DNA from: Bacillota bacterium
Lineage (GTDB): Bacteria; Bacillota; Clostridia; Christensenellales; SZUA-584
Length of the DNA stretch: 21,595 nt
Reading direction: 5' to 3'
Assembly: GCA_023396555.1 (NCBI GenBank)
Contig: JAEWWC010000212.1
Coordinates: 1-21,595, forward strand
Below the pieces are notes generated by a model, which saw only the letters and a list, made by a program, of their open reading frames with translations, made no database searches and was not told where the DNA came from. Position numbers and translations under genes: made by a program. Of this stretch, positions 14,675 through 20,958 are shown one piece after another (position 1 is the stretch's first letter; each line of letters begins with the position of its first letter).

Positions 14675-15553
14675 ATGAGAGCATACAGCTACAAAAAGAT
14701 CGACGCGTTCGCGGCGGGCGGCTCTGCCGGAAACCCGGCGGCGTGCATTTACCTCGCACCTGGCCAAACGCTGACGCCGGACGAGATGCTCGCCATAGCT
14801 CAGCAGCACAAGGGCTTCGTATCCGAGGTGGTGTACTGCGAGCCGAGCGACGTGGCGGACGTGAAGCTGACGTACTACTCCTCCGAATGCGAAGTGGACT
14901 TCTGCGGCCACGGCACCATCGCCTGCCTGTACGATCTGGCGGCGAGCGACCCCCGCTTCGCCGGAAAAGCGCAGATCACAGCGGAGACCAACAAAAAGGG
15001 CGTGCTCTCCGTATCCAACCGGGCCGCCGATCTGGGCGCGGTGTTCATCACGGCACCCGACGCTGTCCACATCGGCACTGCACTGACGCGGGTCGAAGCT
15101 GCCGCCGCTCTGGAGCTGCCTGAAGATAGCCTGTCAACCCGCCCCATCGACGTGATCAACGCAGGGCTGGCCACGCTCATCGTACCTGTCGCCCGCCTCA
15201 CAGACGAGATCAGCGTGTTCCCCGACGAGACTTCGCTCAAGGCGTTCTGCGAAATGCAAAGCGTCGACATCATACTGATATTTTCGATGGAGACGGCGGG
15301 CATGGGCTACCACGCGCACACGCGGGTGTTCGCGCCGCGCTTCGGATATCTGGAGGATCCGGCCACCGGTTCGGGTAACAGCGCCTTCGGGTATTATATG
15401 CTAAATCACGGCCTGTGGGACGGCTCAGCTATCCGCATCGAGCAGGGCGGAAAGGATCGCATATTCAATACCGTACATCTGGCCGCGCCGGACGGACGCG
15501 TGCAGTTCGGCGGCGGCGCGACGGTGCGCATCAGCGGCAAATACTATCTCTGA
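14675..15553 (+). CDS. PhzF-family isomerase/epimerase-like protein
   Basis: 292 residues, the normal length of the PhzF/YddE (diaminopimelate-epimerase fold) family. The N-terminus has the family pattern KIDAFAAGGSAGNPAACIYL; the catalytic glutamate is Glu51 in GFVSEVVYCE; the first-domain loop is DFCGHGTIAC (75-84); and the second domain carries FGYLEDPATGSGNSAFGYY. PhzF itself isomerises trans-2,3-dihydro-3-hydroxyanthranilate in phenazine synthesis, but no other phz gene is nearby, so this is one of the many family members with unknown substrate. The start has AGGAAGG eight bases upstream. It is transcribed away from the 326-residue hypothetical gene and is followed by a tiny possible frame and a hairpin cassette. 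Confidence 0.92.
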   Translation: MRAYSYKKIDAFAAGGSAGNPAACIYLAPGQTLTPDEMLAIAQQHKGFVSEVVYCEPSDVADVKLTYYSSECEVDFCGHGTIACLYDLAASDPRFAGKAQITAETNKKGVLSVSNRAADLGAVFITAPDAVHIGTALTRVEAAAALELPEDSLSTRPIDVINAGLATLIVPVARLTDEISVFPDETSLKAFCEMQSVDIILIFSMETAGMGYHAHTRVFAPRFGYLEDPATGSGNSAFGYYMLNHGLWDGSAIRIEQGGKDRIFNTVHLAAPDGRVQFGGGATVRISGKYYL

Positions 15554-15564
15554 GAGGGAAAATC

Positions 15565-15717
15565 ATGTCCGAACGTATAGCAGCATATCCAAAGACAACC
15601 TCCCTCAGCTTGATGGACAATCATGATGCACTGAGATGCTGCTCTCTGGGATCCCGCTTCTTTTCGAGCAAAGACATGCAAAATACAGAAAATGCCTTTA
15701 CAAAGGCATTTTCCTGA
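15565..15717 (+). CDS. Possible small protein of 50 residues (doubtful)
   Basis: ATG at 15565, eleven bases after the PhzF stop, with GAGAGGG just upstream. It encodes MSERIAAYPKTTSLSLMDNH and continues to ENAFTKAFS. The last codons and stop fall inside the hairpin at 15688-15713, which belongs to a dispersed repeat. No domain or membrane segment is seen. It could be a chance frame in the 3' region of the PhzF transcript. Confidence 0.25.
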   Translation: MSERIAAYPKTTSLSLMDNHDALRCCSLGSRFFSSKDMQNTENAFTKAFS

Positions 15718-15830
15718 TGGGATTCTCATACCCCTCCGGGGCACAGGCGGGGCTTACCCCTTAAGCGGAGGTACGGGGTCCCCGAAAAGCCGATGGCTTT
15801 TCGGGGTGAAGGTACGGAGGCAGAGCCTCC
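15688..15830 (+). repeat. GC-rich hairpin cassette, copy A
   Basis: Three perfect inverted repeats in a row: 15688-15713 (12-bp arms GAAAATGCCTTT), 15780-15806 (12-bp arms CCCCGAAAAGCC, GAT loop) and 15816-15830 (GGAGGC-AGA-GCCTCC). Positions 15707-15725 are identical, inverted, to 17272-17290 in copy B, and the last module recurs at 17227 and 18676. It lies between convergent genes and may also stop transcription from either side. Confidence 0.65.
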
Positions 15831-15876
15831 ATGGTCTATGGCCTTTGTCAGCAGTCTTAAAGCCGGTTGTTGGCCG

Positions 15877-16281
15877 CTATTCGTCGCCCGCAGCCTCAGG
15901 CTGATACACGACGCTTTTCACACGGATGTCGATGCTGCCGTCCGGCACGTCCCAGTCGATCACGTCGCCCGCGCGGTAGCCCAATATGGCGGTGCCCACG
16001 GGCGACAGCACGGATATACGGTTCTCGGACAGGTCCGCCTCATCCGGGTAGACCAGCGTATACTCCTCGTCTTCGCCGTCCCCGAACGACAGCCGCACGC
16101 GAGAACGCATCGTGATCACGTCCGGCGGAATCTCGTCCGAGGCCACAACGGCGGCGCGGCTCATCTCGCTGTCCAGCGCGCGCACATGCTCGGTGCCGTC
16201 CACCTCCGTCAGCAATATGTCACTGATCATTTTCTGAAGCCTGGTTCTGTCCTGCTGAGTCATCATGATCTGTCTTTGCAT
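15877..16281 (-). CDS. rnk: GreA/GreB-family factor, Rnk-like
   Basis: 134 residues. A short helical N-terminus (MTQQDRTRLQKMISDILLTE) is followed by a GreA/GreB C-terminal-like domain with VITMRSRVRLSFGDGEDEEY, YPDEADLSENRISVLSPVG and TAILGYRAGDVIDWDVPDG. Length and the lack of the long GreA coiled coil fit the Rnk branch, which binds RNA polymerase near the secondary channel without transcript-cleavage activity and was named as a regulator of nucleoside diphosphate kinase. AGGAGG lies six bases before the ATG. A strong promoter sits about 125 bases upstream, leaving a leader of about 120 bases. It is transcribed alone, divergent from the transglutaminase-like gene and convergent with PhzF. 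Functional detail is from the family, not this sequence. Confidence 0.85.
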   Translation of the reverse strand: MQRQIMMTQQDRTRLQKMISDILLTEVDGTEHVRALDSEMSRAAVVASDEIPPDVITMRSRVRLSFGDGEDEEYTLVYPDEADLSENRISVLSPVGTAILGYRAGDVIDWDVPDGSIDIRVKSVVYQPEAAGDE

Positions 16282-16406
16282 ATTAAGCCTCCTAAAACCC
16301 CAATAAAAAATTCAGGCACCGCAGAAAACCCCGGCGCTTTCAAAGGAAAAGACACCCCGTATGCCATACGAAATGCCTTGTATCCCATCCGATTGAGGAT
16401 AGGCTG

Positions 16407-16435
16407 ATGATATCATATCCTCTATCATTTGTCAA
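16407..16435 (-). promoter_or_regulatory. Promoter of the Rnk-like gene
   Basis: Minus strand: perfect -35 TTGACA (16430-16435), exactly 17 bases, -10 TATCAT (16407-16412). Transcription would begin near 16400, giving a 5' leader of about 120 bases with one small hairpin (CGTAT-GGC-ATACG near 16357-16369) before the ribosome site. Confidence 0.8.
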
Positions 16436-16532
16436 CTATGGTTCGCGTTTCCACTAACTGACGGTCCATTAATTAAATGGAATAAACTTACCAAAAAGCA
16501 TTGAATGCGCGATATCACGCGCTTTAAGAGTG

Positions 16533-16541
16533 TGTTATAAT
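16533..16541 (+). promoter_or_regulatory. Extended -10 promoter of the transglutaminase-like gene
   Basis: TGTTATAAT ends 32 bases before the ATG at 16574; no good -35 box is seen. GGGAGGG is well placed for translation. Confidence 0.6.
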
Positions 16542-16573
16542 AAGGACGCCAATATCAACGGGAGGGATGCGCC

Positions 16574-17200
16574 ATGACGATTGATCAAGCTGTTCTGGAA
16601 TGCCGCGGCACCGGCTTTGCCGGCTGGGAGCTGGTGGCCTGCGCGCAGGCGCTGGTGAACAGGCAGATGACATACTACTCGTATACCAACTCATACGACT
16701 CTCCCGAAACGGCGTTTGAAAAGGGCCGAGGCTACTGCTGGCATCAGGCCAGCGCACTCAATGGCATACTTGCGCGCCTCGGCATACAGAGCCGCCTGGT
16801 GCACGCGGTGAGAAACGAGATACCCGAAACGGTGCTGGAGGGCGTCACCATCCAGCCGTTTGTGTCCGGGCATATGTGGTGCCGCGTCACTGTGGACGGC
16901 GAGGAGAAGGACGTCTGCCCCGGCCGCCCCACCAACAGCCCGGGCGTCATCCACTTCAAGCCGGTATCGCCCGTCCTCGAATGGAACCCCGTCATCGCGT
17001 GGTTCTCGTATCACGGTTCCGCCGCCGTCAACAAGCAGCGGCTGAAGAAGTTCGAAAAGCTGAAAGAGCAGCAGGCCGCCCGGTGGAACCCGGAACTGTG
17101 CCCCTGCAAGAAGAAGAACTGCCCGCGCTACAAGAACTGCGACGCCTGCCGGGAGCACCACCGCACCAACGGCGGACGGCCCTACTGCGAGCGGGGGTAA
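16574..17200 (+). CDS. Transglutaminase-like protein with cysteine-rich C-terminal tail
   Basis: 208 residues. The core (about 40-120) carries a transglutaminase/protease-like triad: Cys55 in KGRGYCWHQASALNGILARL, His100 in SGHMWCRVTV and Asp113 in EEKDVCPG. After a charged helix (about 153-170) comes a tail with six cysteines in the pattern C-x-C-x4-C-x5-C-x2-C-x12-C (Cys176, 178, 183, 189, 192, 205) plus His195/196, suggesting bound zinc or another metal. There is no signal peptide, so the protein is probably cytoplasmic. Papain-fold bacterial members can be proteases, cross-linkers or peptide N-glycanase-like; the reaction here is unknown. GGGAGGG lies eight bases before the ATG. It is monocistronic by appearance, with hairpin cassette B just after the stop. 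Confidence 0.87.
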   Translation: MTIDQAVLECRGTGFAGWELVACAQALVNRQMTYYSYTNSYDSPETAFEKGRGYCWHQASALNGILARLGIQSRLVHAVRNEIPETVLEGVTIQPFVSGHMWCRVTVDGEEKDVCPGRPTNSPGVIHFKPVSPVLEWNPVIAWFSYHGSAAVNKQRLKKFEKLKEQQAARWNPELCPCKKKNCPRYKNCDACREHHRTNGGRPYCERG

Positions 17201-17226
17201 GAAGTTTGAGGCATGTTTAAGGCCTT

Positions 17227-17290
17227 GGAGGCTCCGCCTCCAAACCACCGCCAAAGGGATTCATCCCTTTGGAATCCCATCAGGAAAATG
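17227..17290 (-). repeat. GC-rich hairpin cassette, copy B (inverted relative to copy A)
   Basis: Contains GGAGGC-TCC-GCCTCC (17227-17241), a perfect 10-bp palindrome CCAAAGGGAT-TC-ATCCCTTTGG (17251-17272), and a 19-nt stretch (17272-17290) that is the exact reverse complement of 15707-15725. Module order on the minus strand matches copy A: 19-nt box, middle hairpin, GGAGGC hairpin. It lies just after the transglutaminase-like gene. Confidence 0.65.
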
Positions 17291-17299
17291 ACTTTATCA

Positions 17300-17536
17300 A
17301 CGCATTTCCCTTGAGATTTCTACTTCCGACCATCTTTATATTCCAGAATGCAACTAATAAACCGACAGAGAGAATAGAGATCGCAAATTGCATATTATAT
17401 GGATAATGCGCAATACTTACTTTTTTATTTGTTACGAACCTCAAACCTACTCTATAACTTTATTATATCTGCAAAAAACCTTATTCCGTGTCATATGTTA
17501 TATAATAATTTAACATTAGAGGTATCATTCTGATTA
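17300..17536. other. AT-rich intergenic region
   Basis: About 240 bases of AT-rich sequence between hairpin cassette B and the promoter of the leucine-rich-repeat gene. No coding frame, RNA structure or known repeat was recognised. Confidence 0.4.
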
Positions 17537-17565
17537 TTGACATAAAATAAAGCATTATGTATAAT
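17537..17565 (+). promoter_or_regulatory. Perfect consensus promoter of the leucine-rich-repeat gene
   Basis: TTGACA (17537-17542), exactly 17 bases, TATAAT (17560-17565): a full match to the vegetative sigma-factor consensus. Transcription would start near 17572, leaving a leader of about 67 bases before the ATG at 17639. Confidence 0.85.
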
Positions 17566-17638
17566 TATTGCATTATTATATTTATCATCATGTGATATTT
17601 CACGACCTTACGAAATCCGATAATAACCTGAGGTATAT

Positions 17639-18385
17639 ATGAAAAGAAAAGCTATTGCAAATGCATGTCTTTTACTGGCTGTCCTCACCCTGTTTACCGC
17701 GTGTGCGCCTGTTATTACGAATGTCGATGTTGATCCAGATACACCAGTAAACATCGGCGACCCGGGGCTGAAGGAAGGGATAATCAAAACACTGCAGGGG
17801 CTTGGCGAACCTGTGAAAGGCGACAAGCTCACGGTGGAAGACTTACGAAAGATAGATAATATGACGCTTTATGGACCGGTAATAGGCGAAGCGGACGCAA
17901 ACTATATCAGTACGGATATACACAATCTGTCCGGCATTGAATATGCGTCAAACCTAAAATGCCTTGAAATAAATTATAATAATTCAAGTTATTTAGATTT
18001 AAGACCGCTGTCCGGTCTTACCAATCTCACTACTGTTTTTCTGGTGCACAGTAATATCAGCGATTTAAGACCGCTGTCCGGTCTTACTAACCTGCAAATT
18101 CTCCTTCTAAGCTATAATAATATAAGCGACATAAGACCGCTGTCCGGTCTTACTAATCTGGTTATTCTCAATCTAAGCGATAATAATATAACCGACATAA
18201 GCCCGTTATCGGGGCTGACATACCTGAGCAGACTTAGGTTAGATGGTAACAATATCAGCGATATAAGCCTTCTAATGGATCTGACAAAATTAACAGAAGT
18301 ATATATAGATAATGAGACTCTTCTCAGCAATCAGGACACTGTCAAAATACTAAAAGAAAGAGGCTGCGAGGTTCATGGTTGTTAG
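17639..18385 (+). CDS. Leucine-rich-repeat lipoprotein (internalin-like repeats)
   Basis: 248 residues. A lipoprotein signal ends in LFTAC (Cys22). A small N-terminal region (about 40-80, GDPGLKEGIIKTLQGLGEPV then KLTVEDLRKIDN) resembles the helical cap before internalin-type repeats. About six 22-residue leucine-rich repeats follow (about 92-228) with consensus DIRPLSGLTNLxxLxLxxNN plus I at the turn. The protein ends soon after the last repeat with no wall-anchor motif, so attachment is by lipid. Such proteins bind other proteins or surface partners outside the cell; the partner is unknown. The gene is AT-rich relative to its neighbours and carries near-identical 66-base repeats, suggesting recent internal duplication and possible horizontal origin. 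GAGG lies five bases before the ATG. Confidence 0.9.
   Translation: MKRKAIANACLLLAVLTLFTACAPVITNVDVDPDTPVNIGDPGLKEGIIKTLQGLGEPVKGDKLTVEDLRKIDNMTLYGPVIGEADANYISTDIHNLSGIEYASNLKCLEINYNNSSYLDLRPLSGLTNLTTVFLVHSNISDLRPLSGLTNLQILLLSYNNISDIRPLSGLTNLVILNLSDNNITDISPLSGLTYLSRLRLDGNNISDISLLMDLTKLTEVYIDNETLLSNQDTVKILKERGCEVHGC
18001..18151 (+). repeat. Three 66-base tandem coding repeats each containing a palindrome
   Basis: The 19-base sequence AAGACCGCTGTCCGGTCTT occurs identically at 18001-18019, 18067-18085 and 18133-18151, exactly 66 bases apart, coding for part of RPLSGL. Each copy is an inverted repeat (AAGACCG-5-CGGTCTT). A diverged fourth unit lies near 18199. Confidence 0.85.
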
Positions 18386-18611
18386 AACCCAGATTTTAAT
18401 ATATAAATAAAACGCCCTAAGTCATCCGAGACTAACAGATGGGCTAGCTATAGTGAGCTTCCTATTATTGCTATAATGTAAAATGGCTAAAAACTATTAA
18501 GTGTACCTCTTATAATAATTACCTGCACATTATAGACATAATACTATTTTTCAGAAGTCTTTTTGTATTATATCACACATCTTCGCCATAATTCTACAGA
18601 ATAGTTCAAAT
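18386..18611. other. AT-rich intergenic region after the leucine-rich-repeat gene
   Basis: About 225 bases. It holds an extended -10-like TGCTATAAT at 18469-18477 without a following gene and no clear terminator. It runs into the palindrome at 18612-18636. Confidence 0.4.
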
Positions 18612-18636
18612 AACCCATGGCGTTCAGTCATGGGTT
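18612..18636. mobile_element. IS200/IS605-end-like palindrome (possible remnant)
   Basis: AACCCATG-9-CATGGGTT, an 8-bp perfect stem. Short CCCATG/CATGGG hairpins at the subterminal ends of IS200/IS605 elements and their non-autonomous derivatives look like this. No tnpA or tnpB frame is present, so it is at most a remnant or a chance hairpin. Confidence 0.3.
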
Positions 18637-18675
18637 CTATCCCCCCACCTTACCTAGAAAGGCATGTCGAGGTCT

Positions 18676-18713
18676 GGAGGCGGGGCCTCCATCGAGGTGT
18701 GGGGCAGCGCCCC
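18676..18713 (+). repeat. GC-rich hairpin cassette, copy C (partial)
   Basis: GGAGGC-GGG-GCCTCC (18676-18690) followed by GGGGC-AGC-GCCCC (18701-18713). The first module is shared with copies A and B; the 19-nt box is absent. It lies between convergent genes next to the IS-like palindrome. Confidence 0.5.
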
Positions 18714-18744
18714 GCGGCCTTATCCCAACCATTTCTCCGCATAC

Positions 18745-18781
18745 AAAAAAGCGGGCCCGGATGCATCCCATGGCCCGCTTT
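18745..18781 (-). terminator. Terminator of the NlpC/P60 hydrolase gene
   Basis: Minus strand: AAAGCGGGCC, 14-nt loop, GGCCCGCTTT, ending in T6, 16 bases after the stop codon. A textbook intrinsic terminator. Confidence 0.85.
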
Positions 18782-18797
18782 GCTTTATCTGTTCACT

Positions 18798-20003
18798 CTA
18801 CCAAGGCCGCCGCGCCCGGACGAACATCCTCTTCCAGTAGGACGTGGTGCAGGAGCGCTTGACCACCTTACCGTTGCTGGACGATGCGTCCACCATCATG
18901 CCGCCGCCCACGTAGATGCCGACGTGGCCCACCTTGGTCTTGGCGTTGTTCCAGAAGAACAGCAGGTCGCCCTTCTCCAGATCGTTCATCGACTTGATCT
19001 CCTGCCAGTCGGACACGCGCGAGTAACCGGCGGCGTTGTAGCGCCCGCGCGACGAGCCCGCCTGCTTCAGGCAGTAATACACGAGGCCGGAGCAATCGAA
19101 CGTGTTCGGGCCTTCGTTACCCAGTATATACTTCTTGCCCAGTTGGTCCTTCGCCACCTCGATCATCTTGTCCACGTTGGCGCGGCGCTTCTCGGCCTGC
19201 GCCTTGGACGCGCTGGGCTTGGCTTCCGGCGAATAGATCAGGTCCAGCGTGTGCTCGCCCGTCTTGCCGTCCGCCGACAAACTGTTGCGCTCCTGAAAAT
19301 CCTTCACGGCCTTTACGGTCTCGTCGCCGTAATAGCCCGTCGTCTTGCTCATATACCCGAGATCCACCAGCTGCCGCTGAAGGCTGTCCACGTCCTCGCC
19401 GCTCGTGCCCTGCAGCAGCGTGTATTTCTTCGCGTCGTCGGAAAATATCTTCTGCAGCGTATCTGGGCCCGCGATACCGTCCTGCTCCAGCTCATGCTGA
19501 CGCTGAAACAGCTGCACCGCATATTTGGTAGCCGGTCCGAACAGCTGCGTGGTTTCGTCCACATCCAGATATCCCAGATCCATCAGCCGGTTCTGCAGCT
19601 CCTGAACGCGCTCGTTCTCGTCGCCCTTTTTCAGCGTCGGGTCGGGCGTGGGCGTAGGCGTCGGCTCGGGTGTGGGTATGGGCGTCGGAGACGGCGCAGC
19701 CGAAGGCAATGCCGATGATGTTTCAGACGCCGGCGGCATAAAGTCGCCCGCGTTCACCAGCGCCGCACTGCCGTTCATCGGTGAGACTGCCGGAGCATTG
19801 CCGGACAGGAATACGACCAGCAGTACCGCCGTGACCACCAGCACGCCCGCCGCGCTGAACACGACGAGCCGCCTTCTCCCGCTGTAGCGGCGGAACCGCG
19901 CGCTCAAATATAAAAATCTTCTTTTCATACGGCCAAAAATACCTGATCCGCTGTAAGAAGACGCCGATTTTACTGAATACCGTCTGCTTCGTCTTGCCCG
20001 CAT
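18798..20003 (-). CDS. Membrane-anchored NlpC/P60 peptidoglycan hydrolase with two PG-binding domains
   Basis: 401 residues. A very basic cytoplasmic N-terminus (1-45) is followed by one membrane helix (about 45-66), a Pro/Thr linker (about 103-123, SPTPIPTPEPTPTPTPDPT), two PG_binding_1 domains (about 127-188 and 200-257) and an NlpC/P60 domain (about 275-400). Catalytic Cys304 sits in TFDCSGLVYYC and His360 in KVGHVGIYVGGG. The usual third residue, His in the FIHAS-type motif, is Asp372 here (MMVDASSSNG). Family members cleave the D-gamma-glutamyl-diamino acid bond in stem peptides. GGAGG lies five bases before the ATG, and a strong promoter and terminator flank the gene, so it is monocistronic. 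The Pro/Thr linker resembles those of the two envelope proteins at 10.2-12.8 kb. Confidence 0.94.
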   Translation of the reverse strand: MRARRSRRYSVKSASSYSGSGIFGRMKRRFLYLSARFRRYSGRRRLVVFSAAGVLVVTAVLLVVFLSGNAPAVSPMNGSAALVNAGDFMPPASETSSALPSAAPSPTPIPTPEPTPTPTPDPTLKKGDENERVQELQNRLMDLGYLDVDETTQLFGPATKYAVQLFQRQHELEQDGIAGPDTLQKIFSDDAKKYTLLQGTSGEDVDSLQRQLVDLGYMSKTTGYYGDETVKAVKDFQERNSLSADGKTGEHTLDLIYSPEAKPSASKAQAEKRRANVDKMIEVAKDQLGKKYILGNEGPNTFDCSGLVYYCLKQAGSSRGRYNAAGYSRVSDWQEIKSMNDLEKGDLLFFWNNAKTKVGHVGIYVGGGMMVDASSSNGKVVKRSCTTSYWKRMFVRARRPW

Positions 20004-20027
20004 CGCATCCTCCGTCGGTTTTCCTTT

Positions 20028-20056
20028 ATTCTATAGAAAAAGACGCCTTTTTGCAA
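20028..20056 (-). promoter_or_regulatory. Promoter of the NlpC/P60 hydrolase gene
   Basis: Minus strand: -35 TTGCAA (20051-20056), exactly 17 bases, -10 TAGAAT (20028-20033), about 25 bases before the ATG. Confidence 0.75.
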
Positions 20057-20174
20057 GACAATCGGGAATAATTGTTACAAATTATTTACGTTATTTAATA
20101 TTCAGTTAATAACCGGTGTTGGAAAAGCCGCCTGACGTCTTTTCATATGCTGGTAGCAAAGGGAACAGGCGGGA

Positions 20175-20183
20175 TGATATAAT
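20175..20183 (+). promoter_or_regulatory. Extended -10 promoter of the 249-residue membrane protein gene
   Basis: TGATATAAT, with no good -35 box; the ATG at 20209 is 25 bases downstream, preceded by GGGGGG. It is divergent from the hydrolase promoter in the same 205-base gap. Confidence 0.6.
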
Positions 20184-20208
20184 GTGTGCAAATTGGGGGG
20201 ATTAACAT

Positions 20209-20958
20209 ATGAAACGATTGCGCTTTGAACACGTTCTTATCATCGTGCTGGTTTTTTTATCCGTGCTTTTTTACGCGCTGCAGGAGGTCATTTTCCACAA
20301 CCCGGAGGAATCGTCCTACCTGTTCTTTCAGGATCTGGCGTTCCTGCCGATCGACATCGTGCTGGTCACGTTCGTGCTGGAGCGCGTGCTCCGTTCCCGG
20401 GAAAAGCGGGAGCGATTGGAACAGATCAACATATTGATCAGCGCATTCTTCACCGAAACGGGTACGGCTGTTTTGGAAACGCTGCGGCCCTGCATGGACG
20501 GCCCCAAACCGGAAAAGCTGCATATGAACGCCAAGTGGACGGATAAAATGTTCATTGCCGTCGCCAAAGATGTGCGCACCGGCGCTTACCACGCCCATCC
20601 CGACGCGGAGACGATCGCAAAGCTCAAGGATTTGCTGCCGCAAAAAAAGGCCGCGATACTCACGATGTTCGCGAACCCGAACCTGCTGGAACACGATACG
20701 TTCACCGATATGCTCTGGGCACTCTACCACCTGATCGACGAGCTGGAAAGCCGTCCGGACGTAAGCGGTCTGCCCGCCAGCGACGTCTCCCATTTGGGCG
20801 GCGACATGGCGCGCGCATGGGGACTGCTGGTCGGCGAATGGATCGGCTACATGAAGCACCTGAAAAACCGCTATCCCTACCTGTGGTCGCTCGCAGTGCG
20901 CAAGAACCCGTTCACACACAGCAGCGTGGTCATTGCGGAGCCGCCAGCATCACTGTAA
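20209..20958 (+). CDS. Hypothetical protein with two N-terminal membrane helices
   Basis: 249 residues; family not recognised with certainty. Two membrane segments (about 8-28 and 38-58) form a hairpin, with the intervening HNPEESSYLFFQD likely outside. A charged stretch (VLRSREKRERLEQINILIS) leads into a helical cytoplasmic domain with motifs such as AFFTETGTAVLETLRPCMD, KKAAILTMFANPNLLEHDTF, MLWALYHLIDELESR, SDVSHLGGDMARAWGLLVGE and MKHLKNRYPYLWSLAVRKNP. The repeated histidines and acids could bind a metal, but no known active site is clear. GGGGGG precedes the ATG. The 3' end overlaps the convergent YhhN-like gene by 29 bases. Confidence 0.88.
   Translation: MKRLRFEHVLIIVLVFLSVLFYALQEVIFHNPEESSYLFFQDLAFLPIDIVLVTFVLERVLRSREKRERLEQINILISAFFTETGTAVLETLRPCMDGPKPEKLHMNAKWTDKMFIAVAKDVRTGAYHAHPDAETIAKLKDLLPQKKAAILTMFANPNLLEHDTFTDMLWALYHLIDELESRPDVSGLPASDVSHLGGDMARAWGLLVGEWIGYMKHLKNRYPYLWSLAVRKNPFTHSSVVIAEPPASL

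Noticed and set aside
14450..15070. N-terminal extension of the 326-residue hypothetical protein by about 200 residues
   Set aside because: The extension is antisense to the well-supported PhzF gene and runs through the promoter and ribosome site that fit the start at 14449.
14675..15553. Phenazine biosynthesis cluster
   Set aside because: Only the PhzF-like gene is present; the family is widespread outside phenazine pathways.
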